DNA of 64,000 nt from JBJKRF01 sp046704785 (GCA_046704785.1 JBJKRF010000026.1:1-64000), one strand, 5' to 3'. Positions 25,711 to 35,468 are shown, counted from the first letter of the stretch. The notes: generated by a model not told the origin, from the sequence alone. Translations and numbers: made by a program.

Positions 25711-27104
25711 ACGCTCCGGTCGTCTGGATCGCTTTTCCGGCTGTGCTGGGCCTCATCCTATTGTTCCTGCCCTGGGAGCGCTGGGTGACCTATATTGGGA
25801 CAGTCGCGATGTTGATCCTTGCGGCGATTGCTTTTTGGATTCCGACGGACACGGCCCAACTGATCGGGCCTTTCTCCGTGCGCATCGATTCCACCCTGAG
25901 CCTGTTTGGCCGTCAAATGAGCCTCACGCCAGCCGACCAGATCGTGCTCATCCTGATCTTCATGATTGGGGCCTTCTGGTTCTTCGGGACGTTGGCCGCG
26001 GACGGCGCGCGGCGCATCGTCCCCCTGGGAATGATCGTGATCGCCCTGTTGGTTGCCTCCCTGGCGGTGCAACCCTTCCTGTATGCAGCCTTGTTCATCG
26101 AAATGGCCGTGCTGGTCACGGTGCCGTTGTTGCTCAAACCGCGCCAGACACCTGGACGTGGCCTGATTCGTTTCCTCGTCTACCAAACGCTGGCCATGCC
26201 CTTCATCCTTTTTGCCGGATTTCTGCTATCGGGCATCACGGCTGGCCCTGCCGATATCGACCTGATCGTTCAGGCCGCCGGCTTACTTGGGCTCGGATTT
26301 GCCTTCCTCCTGGCCGTCTTTCCGCTTTACACCTGGATTCCTTTGTTGGCTGAAGAAGCGCACCCCTACGCTTTTGGCTTCATCATGACGCTCTTCCCGA
26401 CCTTTAGCTTGATCTTCGGGTTGAACTTCATTGACCGCTATTCCTGGTTGCGCGACTCGGCCACTTTGCTTCAAGCCCTGCGCCTGACCGGCTTGTTGAT
26501 GATTGTCACCGGCGGGGTTTGGGCCGCATTCCAGCGTTCCCTGAGCCGCACTCTGGCCTATGCGATCATTGCCGAAACGGGCGTTTCGTTGCTGGCTGTC
26601 AGCCTGCCCGACCGTCAGACCGGCCTACAGATTATGTTTTTTCTGCTCATTCCGCGCGCCCTGGCTCTCGGAGTCTGGACGTTGTCGCTCTCTATTTTCC
26701 AACTGGATGCGCCGCTGCGTTACGAGACGTTGCAAGGGCTGGGACGCAAATATCCGTTGGCGGCCGCCGGCCTGGTACTGTCGAACCTGACGTTGGCCGG
26801 TATGCCGCTGCTGGCCAGTTTCCCTGCCCGTCAGGCGCTGTGGGAAAAACTGGCCGCAACCTCCTTTTCGTCTGCGCTCTGGTTTGCCCTGGCAACCTTT
26901 GGATTATGGTTTGCGGCCATCCGGTCGTTAACCGTATTGGTCATGTCCAAGGAGCATGCTCCCTGGAAGTCTGTGGAGCTTAACGAGCAGCGCGTGCTTG
27001 TTGGTCTGGGGCTGTTGGGCCTGTTCCTGTTTGGATTATTCCCCCAATGGGCGCAACCGCTTTTTGCCAGCTTGCCCGCCATGTTTCAACACCTTGGGAA
27101 ATAA
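25707..27104 (+). CDS. NuoN/NuoM-like antiporter subunit
   Basis: A 465-residue protein with about 14 membrane segments and the proton-conducting core pattern: LAVFPLYTWIPLLAEEAHP (about 205-223) and the helix pair with ALSLPDRQ. It belongs to the NuoM/N and Mrp-antiporter superfamily. The open frame extends upstream to 25242 inside the previous gene, but the GTG at 25707, overlapping the previous stop and with GGAGGA upstream, fits the first membrane helix. Together with the two preceding genes it forms an orphan ion-translocating module with no redox subunits in the window. Confidence 0.7.
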   Translation: MNAPVVWIAFPAVLGLILLFLPWERWVTYIGTVAMLILAAIAFWIPTDTAQLIGPFSVRIDSTLSLFGRQMSLTPADQIVLILIFMIGAFWFFGTLAADGARRIVPLGMIVIALLVASLAVQPFLYAALFIEMAVLVTVPLLLKPRQTPGRGLIRFLVYQTLAMPFILFAGFLLSGITAGPADIDLIVQAAGLLGLGFAFLLAVFPLYTWIPLLAEEAHPYAFGFIMTLFPTFSLIFGLNFIDRYSWLRDSATLLQALRLTGLLMIVTGGVWAAFQRSLSRTLAYAIIAETGVSLLAVSLPDRQTGLQIMFFLLIPRALALGVWTLSLSIFQLDAPLRYETLQGLGRKYPLAAAGLVLSNLTLAGMPLLASFPARQALWEKLAATSFSSALWFALATFGLWFAAIRSLTVLVMSKEHAPWKSVELNEQRVLVGLGLLGLFLFGLFPQWAQPLFASLPAMFQHLGK

Positions 27105-27188
27105 GGTGCGTGAAAGCTGCAAAGCGAAGCCGCAGCGCCGACAACCCCTCATGCTATAATCGACTCAATTCCCCCTGGGAGAAAGCGT

Positions 27189-28376
27189 ATGGACCTCGAA
27201 GAACTCGCTAAGAAAGTCGAATGGCTTGAAAAAGAACGTCGCAAAGATGTAGCGACGATTTCTGATTTACAGGAAAAACTGAACGCGTATGATGGAAATT
27301 TTGCGCTGATACAGAGCCGTCTGAAAGATGTGGATGACAACCTGAGCCGTTTCGCATCCACGGCAGGCCGCCTTGACCAGTTCGATGGGATGGTGGCCCA
27401 GTATCGTTCCGAGGTGACCAAGGCCATCGAAGGATTGGAGAAGCGCCGCCAAAAGCACGAACGAGAGATCGAAGATCGTCGTCGCGGCGAATTGGATGGC
27501 TTCAACAAATCTTTGCTCGATCTGCGCGGTTCGGTCGAGTCACTGCAAGAAGTGCGAAAATCCATTCGGGCGCGGGTGGATGAAGATGCACGTCTGGCGC
27601 ATAATATCGCCCAACTCGAAAAGAAGCTCAATGACTTCGACCAGTTTGGTGACGACCTGCGTCGTTCAGTGCGCCTGACCGATGAAGCCCGCAAACAGGA
27701 TAGCAAACGGATCGCCGATTTGCAGGGCGAACTTTCGGCAAACCGCAAGCGTTCGGAAGAAGCCCGTGAAAAGGTGGATGTCAACGCTGACGTGTTACGC
27801 CAGATTGATGGGCGGGTGAACGAGTTGATGGCAAGTGAAGCCGATCGTCGTCAGGCGCAGGTCGCTTTCATCGAGCAGCAAAACCTGTTCCAGGTGGAGC
27901 GTAACCGTTCCTGGAAGGAAATCCAGACGAAATTCGAGGCGTTTTCGAAACAAACTGCCGTCCTCGACCAACAATTAACCGCCATCGAGGAAACGCATCG
28001 CTCCGTCAAGCGCTCACAGGAGGCCTTCGACGACATCAACCAGCGCCTCGAACGCCGTATCAATGAGATTACCGAGATTCAACGATTGGCCGAAGATCGC
28101 TTCCGGCAGGAATGGGTGACGTTCAAGTCGGACGATCAGAAGCGGTGGACGAATTACACGCTTACACAGGACGAGATCGTCAAAGATGTGCGCTCCGAAT
28201 TGGAGAAACTCAACCAACGCCTGGCAGATATCGACGAGACGATCCAGACATTGCAAGATATGTTCGAACAAGCCGGTGAGGCCACCGAAACTCAATTGCA
28301 AGAGTTGATGAATTGGGCGCACGAATACCTGACCCACTACGAGCGGATTATGGGCCGTTCGCGGCCCGTTCGTTGA
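27189..28376 (+). CDS. Long coiled-coil protein
   Basis: A 395-residue, highly charged protein predicted to be almost entirely coiled coil, with heptads such as LAKKVEWLEKERRKD and LNQRLADIDETIQTL over its whole length. There is no signal peptide, membrane segment or known enzymatic motif. It may be a structural or chromosome- or cytoskeleton-associated protein, but nothing in the sequence says which. A TATAAT box lies at 27155-27160 and GGGAGAAAG precedes the ATG. The SelB-like gene follows after 15 nt, so the two are co-transcribed. Confidence 0.6.
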   Translation: MDLEELAKKVEWLEKERRKDVATISDLQEKLNAYDGNFALIQSRLKDVDDNLSRFASTAGRLDQFDGMVAQYRSEVTKAIEGLEKRRQKHEREIEDRRRGELDGFNKSLLDLRGSVESLQEVRKSIRARVDEDARLAHNIAQLEKKLNDFDQFGDDLRRSVRLTDEARKQDSKRIADLQGELSANRKRSEEAREKVDVNADVLRQIDGRVNELMASEADRRQAQVAFIEQQNLFQVERNRSWKEIQTKFEAFSKQTAVLDQQLTAIEETHRSVKRSQEAFDDINQRLERRINEITEIQRLAEDRFRQEWVTFKSDDQKRWTNYTLTQDEIVKDVRSELEKLNQRLADIDETIQTLQDMFEQAGEATETQLQELMNWAHEYLTHYERIMGRSRPVR

Positions 28377-28391
28377 GAAAGTGCACCTGAA

Positions 28392-29174
28392 ATGGACGCG
28401 GCCGGGCAGCCCGCCTTGATCGACGAATTGCTCCGCGCGGCGCACGCCCACGGCGTTGGATTCGTCAGGGATGTGCTGGCGGAAGCCGAACTGGCGCCCG
28501 AATCCGCTGCGGAAACGCTGGCAGCTTGTATCCGCTCCGGGGCGCTGATCCCGCTCGAAGCGCCAGACCCGGCGCCTGATTCTCAAAATCTGATCATTAC
28601 CGCCCCGGACTATATTGCTCTGAAAGAGCAGATTCTGGCGACGTTGGCGTCTTATCACCAACTGCATCCCATGCGGCGGGGCCTGTCGCGCGAGGCTTTG
28701 CGTAGCCAATTGAAGTTGATGCCGCGCGCGTTTCAGGCGTTGGTCGCAAGGCTGGCCCAGGACGGCGCGTTGAAGGTTGCCGGCAAGGGACTGGCTTTGC
28801 CGCAGCATACCGTCCGTTTTTTACCGCACCAGCAGGTGAAGGTAGACGCTTTGATGGAGCAATTTGAGGCAGCGCCGTTTGCGCCCCCTTCGCTGCGAGA
28901 CTGCCGGGCCGTAGTTGGCGACACGCTCCTGGCGGCGTTGTTGGAGTCGGGCGATCTGGTGCAGGTTGCGCCCGAGGTTGCCTTCCGCCGAGCGGATTAC
29001 GAGAAGATGGTAGCTCGTTTGCGCGAAGTTATCGAAGCGGACGGCGCGTTGACGGCGGCGCAGGTGCGCGACTTGTTCGGTACCAGCCGCAAGTACGCGT
29101 TGGCGTTCTTGGAGCATTTGGACGCCGTCGGTGTGACTGTTCGCGACGGCGATGTTCGGCGATTGCGGAGATGA
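28392..29174 (+). CDS. Free-standing SelB C-terminal winged-helix protein
   Basis: A 260-residue protein matching the C-terminal winged-helix half of selenocysteine-specific elongation factor SelB: LASYHQLHPMRRGLSREALR (about 89-108) and the final SRKYALAFLEHLD with GDVRRLR. In SelB these domains bind the SECIS element of the mRNA. The EF-Tu-like GTPase domains are missing and are not found upstream, where an unrelated coiled-coil gene ends 15 nt away. No selA, selD or tRNA-Sec is seen. It may be a degenerate remnant or a repurposed nucleic-acid-binding protein. The ATG lacks a clear Shine-Dalgarno. Confidence 0.7.
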   Translation: MDAAGQPALIDELLRAAHAHGVGFVRDVLAEAELAPESAAETLAACIRSGALIPLEAPDPAPDSQNLIITAPDYIALKEQILATLASYHQLHPMRRGLSREALRSQLKLMPRAFQALVARLAQDGALKVAGKGLALPQHTVRFLPHQQVKVDALMEQFEAAPFAPPSLRDCRAVVGDTLLAALLESGDLVQVAPEVAFRRADYEKMVARLREVIEADGALTAAQVRDLFGTSRKYALAFLEHLDAVGVTVRDGDVRRLRR

Positions 29175-29237
29175 ACAGGCTATTGAGACTATGCACATCG
29201 CGATGTTTCACCCCAGCCTGATGATTTTGGAGAATTT

Positions 29238-29729
29238 ATGGCACTCGACCCAACCTTCATGAGCAGTCTGCTCCTGATTTTGGTCGCCTTTGGCGGCGCT
29301 TTCCTGACGGCATTGTGGCTGGCGCTCGTCGTCTGGACCTGGCGCGATATTCGCAACCGCGCCCGCGATCCGTTGGCGCAGGCGTTGGCAGTGTCGGTGG
29401 TGGCGGTCTTGAACCTGCCGGGTGTGCTGGTGTATCTGATCTTGCGACCGGCGCACACGCTGGAAGAAGAATATCAGCGCACCCTGGAAGAAGAGGCTTT
29501 GTTGGCTTCCATTGAAGACCAGGCCTTGTGCCCCGGCTGTGAACGGCGCGTCAAAGAAGACTGGCAGGTTTGCCCGAACTGTCATACCCGGCTCAGAAAA
29601 GCCTGCCAACATTGTGGACGCTTGATGGAACTGCCCTGGAACATCTGCCCGTATTGTGGCACCACCGCGCCCGGCGTTCGCAAAGAGGCCGCTGAGACGC
29701 CCCTCGCGCAGGAGAATCCGCAGGGATGA
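29238..29729 (+). CDS. Zinc-ribbon membrane protein
   Basis: A 163-residue protein. Two membrane helices are at about 8-33 and 50-69. The soluble C-terminus contains two treble CxxC zinc-ribbon pairs: CPGCERRV...CPNCHTRL and CQHCGRLM...CPYCGTT (about 94-140). The topology would put the ribbons in the cytoplasm. The function is unknown. The stop codon overlaps the start of the NicO-propeller gene (ATGA), so the products are probably made together, and a link to metal transport is possible. Confidence 0.7.
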   Translation: MALDPTFMSSLLLILVAFGGAFLTALWLALVVWTWRDIRNRARDPLAQALAVSVVAVLNLPGVLVYLILRPAHTLEEEYQRTLEEEALLASIEDQALCPGCERRVKEDWQVCPNCHTRLRKACQHCGRLMELPWNICPYCGTTAPGVRKEAAETPLAQENPQG

Positions 29730-32431
29730 TCGTGCGTTTGCCTGTGTCCACGTTCTGGCAATTCCTACGGAGTAAAAAATTGCCCGTCTTCCGATGGGCA
29801 GCTTTTTTTATTCTCTTTGGATTACTCTTCCAGCCCTGGCAGACGGCCCATGCCCATCCCCTGGATATGTATTCCCAAAACCTGTCTGTGACGATTGCAG
29901 CAGACGGGCTTCACATCGACTGGAAGATTCTCCCCGGCCCCTTGCTGGCAGACGCTGTTTGGGGTGCAGCCGATCAGAATCAGGATGGCGCGGTCAGTTT
30001 GCAGGAAGGGGAAGCCTGGGTCTCGCCTTTCCTTTCCAAAATGCAGATTTCGATTGACGGCCAACTGCTGGATAAAGTCACGATTTCTGAAATCCATTGG
30101 CCTGCCAAAGTGGATGTACTCCGCACGGGGGAAGACCCGATTGACATTCAGATGTTGGCAAAATGGCCCGGCGCCCTGGCCGGCGTGCAGCAAGTGGAAG
30201 TTTACCCCGCTTATCTGGAGTCCAACAGTTTATACTGGTTCTCCATAACCGGCCAGGACGGCCTATCCTTTGCGCAGCCAAAACAGAACAGTGGGCGTCT
30301 CGATTTGAGCGTCTATCCGCCCAACGGGAACAGCGCAGCTTCGGGCACGAGTGTTCCCCTATTGACGAACTGGAACAGCGGCATTCCAACGTTGCCCGGT
30401 TTTAGTGGCGTGGTATCAAGCGCAGCGGCCGGCCTGACCAACCAGGCGCAGCCCCAGACGCCGTCGGGAGCCCTGACCAGCGTAACGGATGCGCTGGTGG
30501 GGCTGGTCAAGACCCAGGAATTTTCGCCGTTGTTCCTGCTTGGCGCTTTTCTGTTGTCGCTGGCGTTGGGCAGCTTGCATGCCCTGACGCCCGGACACGG
30601 CAAGGCGTTGGTAGCGGCCTACCTGGTTGGTTCACAGGGGCGACCTCGCGACGCTGTCTTCCTGGGCCTGGTCGTGACCTTGACTCACACCGGTTCCGTA
30701 CTGCTGCTGGGATTGCTCACATTGGTGGCCTCGCATTACATCCTGCCCACATTGATCACGCCCTGGCTGGAGATTGCCTCTGGTCTATTGGTGATCGGAT
30801 TCGGCCTCAAATTGTTGTTCCAGCGCCGACGCGATTTACTCTCCTGGCGGACGTCGCAGAAAAAAGAATCGACTTCCGTCGCCGTTGGACCAACATTGAA
30901 GATTCTTCCACAAACGGCTATGCCACTCGGCGCTGGTCGTTCCATGGGGCCGTTATCTCCGCATGAACGCGATCACGCCCATCCTCATTCTCACGCCGAC
31001 GAGCACATGCATTCGCACGCGCACGGCGAACACGGGCACTCGCACAACTTGCCTGCCGGAGAGGTTACCTGGAAGTCACTTCTGGCGTTGGGAGTCAGCG
31101 GTGGGTTGGTGCCCTGTCCCGATGCGATTGCGATTCTCCTGGTGGCGGTGGCGATCAACAGAATTCCGTTCGGAATGTTGTTGATCGTGGCGTTCAGTAT
31201 TGGCCTGGCAATGGTGCTGATCGGGATCGGACTGGCAATGGTGCAGGGTGTCCGCATGATTGCTCGCAGCGACCTGCTGACCCGCTTCAGTATGTACACG
31301 CCGATTGCCAGTGCGGTGATCGTCTCCGGATTGGGAATCGCGCTGACGGTGAGCGCCTTTAATACCTTGAATCTCTCCAAAGTGATTGCAGGCGGCACTT
31401 CGTCTGCGCAGGTAACTGTGCCTGTGCCGGCCTTCGATGTTCAGCAGGCGCGTTTGCTTTATATGGCGCCTGACAGCGCGGCAAACGACCAGTTGTTCCG
31501 CCTGTCGTTGTCGGGTGGAACACCCATACAACTTACCCACGAGCCATCGGGTATTTCGGGCTATTCGGTCTCGCCGGATAAAAAGACGGTGCTTTACACC
31601 GTCTTCGACAATGGCGATTCGTCGATCTGGGCCATCCAGCCAGACGGGGGCGGGAAACGCCTTGTCTTGAATTGTCCGCAGTCACAGTGCAATTCGCCCG
31701 AATGGTATCCGGATAGCCAGAAATTCGTCTACGCCCGTCTCGACCATCCGCAGAATACGTCTTTGTCGCGTTTTAGCCTGTGGTGGCTGGACCTTTCCAC
31801 AGGGAAGAGCAGCCCCATTTTTCAGGATCAGGCCTTCCCCAGTTTTGCTCCGAAATTCTCGCCCGACGGTCAGTGGTTGAGCTACATTTCCCCGGCGAAC
31901 ACCACAATTCAGATTTATCATTTAAGTGATGGGCGCAGCCTGTCCATTTCGCTTGGGTCACAGTCGACCACGCCCGAAGTCTGGAGCCCCAGCGGAGACT
32001 CGCTGCTCTTTTGGGACCCGGTCTCAAGCCAGGACGGGGCGCCGCTGCACGTCAAGCGTTACTTCCTCGATTCGGGCAAGATCATCGACCTGGGTGGCTC
32101 GGATAACCAAGCTGACTATACTGCGGTCTGGTCGCCGGATGGCAAGTGGATCGCCGTCGACCGCGATATTCCTGCCACTACTGGCGGCACGCCGCAGCAG
32201 GGCGACCAGGTCTGGCTGGTCAAGCCCGACGGGAGCCAGTCTCACGTGCTGCTCGACGAAGCGAACGTTTCCTACTCCGACTTGAGCTGGTCGCCGGATG
32301 GCCGCTACCTGGTCTATTCGCGCTACTCTTACCAAGACGTTGGGCATCCTGCCATTGGCATGGTGGATATCCAGAGCAATCAACGTAGTACGCTGGTGGA
32401 CAGCGGCACCTCGCCTGAACTGTTGCCATAG
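29726..32431 (+). CDS. NicO-type nickel/cobalt transporter fused to a PD40 beta-propeller
   Basis: A 901-residue fusion. After a signal-anchor comes an extracytoplasmic domain containing an EF-hand-like loop, DQNQDGAVSLQE (about 77-88). The NicO/RcnA core starts at about 265 with HALTPGHGKALVAAYLVGS, and a His-rich loop such as HAHPHSHADEHMHSHAHGEH lies between its halves (about 414-440). The second half has GGLVPCPDAIAILL. Residues about 570-900 form a TolB-like PD40 propeller with SPDKKTVLYTV and WSPDGKWIAVDRD repeats. It contains a CX4C motif (NCPQSQCNSPEW) that also occurs in the propeller at 51860. RcnA relatives export Ni or Co. The propeller fusion is unusual. Confidence 0.8.
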   Translation: MIVRLPVSTFWQFLRSKKLPVFRWAAFFILFGLLFQPWQTAHAHPLDMYSQNLSVTIAADGLHIDWKILPGPLLADAVWGAADQNQDGAVSLQEGEAWVSPFLSKMQISIDGQLLDKVTISEIHWPAKVDVLRTGEDPIDIQMLAKWPGALAGVQQVEVYPAYLESNSLYWFSITGQDGLSFAQPKQNSGRLDLSVYPPNGNSAASGTSVPLLTNWNSGIPTLPGFSGVVSSAAAGLTNQAQPQTPSGALTSVTDALVGLVKTQEFSPLFLLGAFLLSLALGSLHALTPGHGKALVAAYLVGSQGRPRDAVFLGLVVTLTHTGSVLLLGLLTLVASHYILPTLITPWLEIASGLLVIGFGLKLLFQRRRDLLSWRTSQKKESTSVAVGPTLKILPQTAMPLGAGRSMGPLSPHERDHAHPHSHADEHMHSHAHGEHGHSHNLPAGEVTWKSLLALGVSGGLVPCPDAIAILLVAVAINRIPFGMLLIVAFSIGLAMVLIGIGLAMVQGVRMIARSDLLTRFSMYTPIASAVIVSGLGIALTVSAFNTLNLSKVIAGGTSSAQVTVPVPAFDVQQARLLYMAPDSAANDQLFRLSLSGGTPIQLTHEPSGISGYSVSPDKKTVLYTVFDNGDSSIWAIQPDGGGKRLVLNCPQSQCNSPEWYPDSQKFVYARLDHPQNTSLSRFSLWWLDLSTGKSSPIFQDQAFPSFAPKFSPDGQWLSYISPANTTIQIYHLSDGRSLSISLGSQSTTPEVWSPSGDSLLFWDPVSSQDGAPLHVKRYFLDSGKIIDLGGSDNQADYTAVWSPDGKWIAVDRDIPATTGGTPQQGDQVWLVKPDGSQSHVLLDEANVSYSDLSWSPDGRYLVYSRYSYQDVGHPAIGMVDIQSNQRSTLVDSGTSPELLP

Positions 32432-32567
32432 CGATTTCAAATTCCCTGAGTTTGCCTTCGAGTGCCGCAACTTTATAAAAGTGGAGCGCGCAAGGCCTGG
32501 TTTTCGGGAAAAAACCCAGAACACAACCCTACAGCTTAGGGAAGTTGCGGTACGAGGCCTAAAATTT

Positions 32568-33677
32568 ATGAAATTCGAAACCATCCACCTGTACCGTCTG
32601 TCTATGCCGCTCGTGGCGCACTTCGAGACCTCTTTCGGGCGCATCCATACGCGCGAGTGCATCCTCGTTAAAATCGAGTCCGAAGGCTTGGTTGGTTGGG
32701 GTGAGTGCGCCGTCGACCGCGATCCCGGTTATTCCTACGAGACAACCGGGACAGCCCTGCACATTTTGAAGCAGTTCGTGCTGCCGTTGGTGCTCGGCCA
32801 GGACGTGGGCGGAGCCGCCGACTTCCAGGAGCGCGTGGCGCCGGTGCGCGGGCATCACTTGGCCAAAGCTGGCGTCGAGATGGCCTTGTGGGATCTGTTG
32901 GGTAAACGCGACGGCCAGTCGCTGCGGGAGATGTTGGGCGGCATCCGGGATGCGGTGGACGTGGGTGTTTCCGTTGGCCTGCAAGACACCACGAGCGAAC
33001 TGCTGCGGGTTGTGGATGGTTATCTCGCCGACGGCTACCGGCGTGTCAAGCTCAAGATCAAGCCCGGGCGTGACATCTCCGAAGCTGAAGCCGTGCGCAA
33101 AGCCTACCCAGAACTCAAACTCCAGGTGGATGCCAACGCCGCTTACAGACTGGACGATGCCCCGGCGCTGCTCCCGCTCGATGACCTGGGCCTGTTGCTT
33201 ATCGAGCAGCCGCTCTTCGAAGACGACCTGTGGGAACATCACAAGCTACAGAAACAATTCCACACGCCTATTTGCCTGGACGAATCGATCCTTTCGCCGC
33301 GTCACGCGCGCGATGCCCTCGAAATGGACGCCTGCCGCGTCATCAACATCAAGGCAGGGCGTGTCGGCGGCCTGAGCCAGGGCTTTGCCATCCATGACCT
33401 GTGCCGTGCGGCGGGTATCCCGGTTTGGTGCGGCGGCATGTTGGAAACCGGGATCGGGCGCGCTTCCAATCTGGCGCTGGCCTCGCTGCCTGGCTTCACG
33501 CTCCCCGGCGACATCTCGGCCTCCGAGCGCTATTACACCCGCGACGTGACCCGCGAACGCTTTACGCTCAACGCCGACAGCAGTATCGACGTGCCTAACG
33601 GCCCCGGCCTGGGCGTCCACGTGGACGAAGACGCTGTGCGGGCTTTCTGCCTCGACGAAATAGTGCTTAAGAACTAG
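32568..33677 (+). CDS. o-Succinylbenzoate synthase / N-acylamino acid racemase family (MenC-like)
   Basis: Enolase-superfamily enzyme of 369 residues. The catalytic set is visible: KLKIKPG (Lys pair, about 163-169), QVDANAAY (Asp ligand, about 187-194), LIEQPL (Glu ligand, about 214-219), DES (about 239-241), and NIKAGRVGGL (Lys). WCGGMLETGIGRA is typical of the OSBS/NAAAR branch. OSBS makes o-succinylbenzoate in menaquinone synthesis, while NAAAR racemises N-acylamino acids, and both activities can coexist. Without men neighbours I cannot decide between them. The open frame runs upstream to 32298, but the ATG at 32568 fits the family's start. The CapA gene follows after 48 bp. Confidence 0.85.
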   Translation: MKFETIHLYRLSMPLVAHFETSFGRIHTRECILVKIESEGLVGWGECAVDRDPGYSYETTGTALHILKQFVLPLVLGQDVGGAADFQERVAPVRGHHLAKAGVEMALWDLLGKRDGQSLREMLGGIRDAVDVGVSVGLQDTTSELLRVVDGYLADGYRRVKLKIKPGRDISEAEAVRKAYPELKLQVDANAAYRLDDAPALLPLDDLGLLLIEQPLFEDDLWEHHKLQKQFHTPICLDESILSPRHARDALEMDACRVINIKAGRVGGLSQGFAIHDLCRAAGIPVWCGGMLETGIGRASNLALASLPGFTLPGDISASERYYTRDVTRERFTLNADSSIDVPNGPGLGVHVDEDAVRAFCLDEIVLKN

Positions 33678-33709
33678 CGCATGGCGCACGGTGAACGCCC
33701 TGACCATTT

Positions 33710-33715
33710 TATAAT
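33710..33715 (+). promoter_or_regulatory. -10 box of a probable leaderless capA-like mRNA
   Basis: TATAAT ends exactly 10 nt before the GTG at 33726. No Shine-Dalgarno is present. The same 10-nt spacing occurs at 15331 and 49639. Confidence 0.55.
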
Positions 33716-33725
33716 TGCTTCTGCC

Positions 33726-35402
33726 GTGAAGCGTATCTTCCTGATCTGTCTCGTTTTCCTGATGGCGTGTACTCCCTCAGCGGGAAGTGCAGCGCTTGGA
33801 TTCAACCCGCCGGCGACTCCCAGCCGGACGCCATTTCAACCCGATGCGTCTCTCTCCCAGTCCGCCGCCGGGCCGAGCGCCCCGCCAGCCATTCCGTTGT
33901 CGCTTGCCTCTCCCTCGCCGGTAGCGCTTGCCTCCTCCCCACCCCCCGTTTCACAGAGTCTATACATTGCTTCCGACGTCCCGGAAAAGTTGCGTCAGCT
34001 TGCCCTGGCTTCCGGGCTGGCTGCCGCTGATTCGGCGCAGGCGGCCACGCTCCGCCTTGGAACGGCGACCTCGCTCGGTGCTCCGGCGTCTTCCACGTGG
34101 ATTTATGCGCTCGTCGCTGCCTTTCCCACCGTCCGGGATGATGTCAGCCTGGCGGCGCTGAAGGACGCCTGGTCTGGCGCAGATGCTCGCGGGTTGGTGA
34201 TGACGGAATCGACTTACGGGGCGTTGAAGTCTGTTTTGGGCGAGGCTGGCAGCGGGGTGGTCCGTTTCGCGCCGGCCAACGGCGTGGTAGCGGCGCTCTG
34301 GCAGAATCGTTCATTGTGGGGCATCGTCCCTTTCGAGTCGCTGGATCCAAAATTGAAGGTGTTCAGCCTGGACGGCCAGTCGCCGATCGATAAGGGCTTC
34401 GAGCCGGCGGCTTATCCGCTGAAGGTAGGATTCGCGTTGCAGCCTGCGGCTTTTGCCCTACCGGCCAGTAACCGTGATCCGGCGCAGTTGACTACGCTGC
34501 TGATGACCGGCACCACGGCTTTGACGCGCGCCACGGCTTATAAGATGCAGCAGAACGGCGTGGATTATCCCGCGCGGGATATTCTCGATTGGCTGACCTC
34601 GGCGGATATTTTGCACGTCAGCAGCGAGGTGCCGTTCACGCCGGATTGCCCACCGCCTAATCCGAACGACCATCATCTGCGCTTTTGCAGCGCCGAGAAA
34701 AACATCCAACTCTTCGACGACATCGGTGTGGACGTGGTCGAGCTGACCGGCAACCACCTTAATGATTATGGCACTGCCGCCTTTGCCAATACGCTGGCGC
34801 TGTATCGCCAGCACGGGTTTGGCCTGTTCGGGGGCGGCGATGATTTGGCCGATGCCATGCAGCCTTTGACGATGGAGAAGAACGGTACGCGCTTGGCCTT
34901 TATCGGCTGCAACGTGCCAGGCCCCACACAGGCTTTTGCTACGGCAACGACGCCCGGCGCAGCGCCCTGTGGCGATTACGGCTGGATTACCAGTGAGATT
35001 TCGAAACTCAAGTCGCAGGGCGATCTGGTGATCGCCACGTTGCAGTATGACGAGTATTACATCCCGACCGCACCCGACAACCAGGTGCGTGACTTCCAAC
35101 GCCTGGCGGAGGCCGGTGCGACGATTGTCAGTGGGTCGCAGTCGCATTTCCCGCAGGCCATGGCTTTCGACGGCGACTCGTTCATCCACTATGGCCCCGG
35201 GAATTTGTTCTTCGACCAGATGGATGTGCCCGTGGTGGGCACGCGGCGCGAGTTCCTCGACCGCCATGTGTTTTATAATGGAAAGTACATCAGCACCGAG
35301 TTGTTGACCGCGCTGCTGGAAGATTACGCCCGTCCGCGCCCGATGACGCCGGACGAGCGTCAGCAGTTCTTGCAGACGTATTTTGCGGCCAGCGGTTGGT
35401 GA
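33726..35402 (+). CDS. CapA-family (poly-gamma-glutamate synthesis type) lipoprotein
   Basis: A 558-residue secreted lipoprotein: signal peptide with lipobox FLMAC, then a low-complexity Ala/Pro/Ser-rich stretch of about 70 residues, a middle region, and a C-terminal CapA/PgsA metallophosphatase-like domain. The signature ELTGNHLNDYG (about 338-348) and RLAFIGCN (about 391-398) are typical. The N-terminal half looks like a degenerate extracellular binding fold. CapA relatives take part in poly-gamma-glutamate capsule synthesis, but no capB/C is nearby. GTG at 33726 is preferred to the upstream ATG at 33681, which would put extra residues before the signal peptide. The cyclase gene follows 66 bp downstream. 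Confidence 0.8.
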   Translation: MKRIFLICLVFLMACTPSAGSAALGFNPPATPSRTPFQPDASLSQSAAGPSAPPAIPLSLASPSPVALASSPPPVSQSLYIASDVPEKLRQLALASGLAAADSAQAATLRLGTATSLGAPASSTWIYALVAAFPTVRDDVSLAALKDAWSGADARGLVMTESTYGALKSVLGEAGSGVVRFAPANGVVAALWQNRSLWGIVPFESLDPKLKVFSLDGQSPIDKGFEPAAYPLKVGFALQPAAFALPASNRDPAQLTTLLMTGTTALTRATAYKMQQNGVDYPARDILDWLTSADILHVSSEVPFTPDCPPPNPNDHHLRFCSAEKNIQLFDDIGVDVVELTGNHLNDYGTAAFANTLALYRQHGFGLFGGGDDLADAMQPLTMEKNGTRLAFIGCNVPGPTQAFATATTPGAAPCGDYGWITSEISKLKSQGDLVIATLQYDEYYIPTAPDNQVRDFQRLAEAGATIVSGSQSHFPQAMAFDGDSFIHYGPGNLFFDQMDVPVVGTRREFLDRHVFYNGKYISTELLTALLEDYARPRPMTPDERQQFLQTYFAASGW

Positions 35403-35468
35403 TTATGGAATTTGTTCTCATCACCCTTTCCCCTCTCGTTGGAGAGGAGCAAACGAGGAACAGAACCT

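Noticed and set aside
30302..30320. GCCCAAC-like core resembling an attC R-box
   Set aside because: It lies inside the NicO-fusion coding sequence with no paired partner box.
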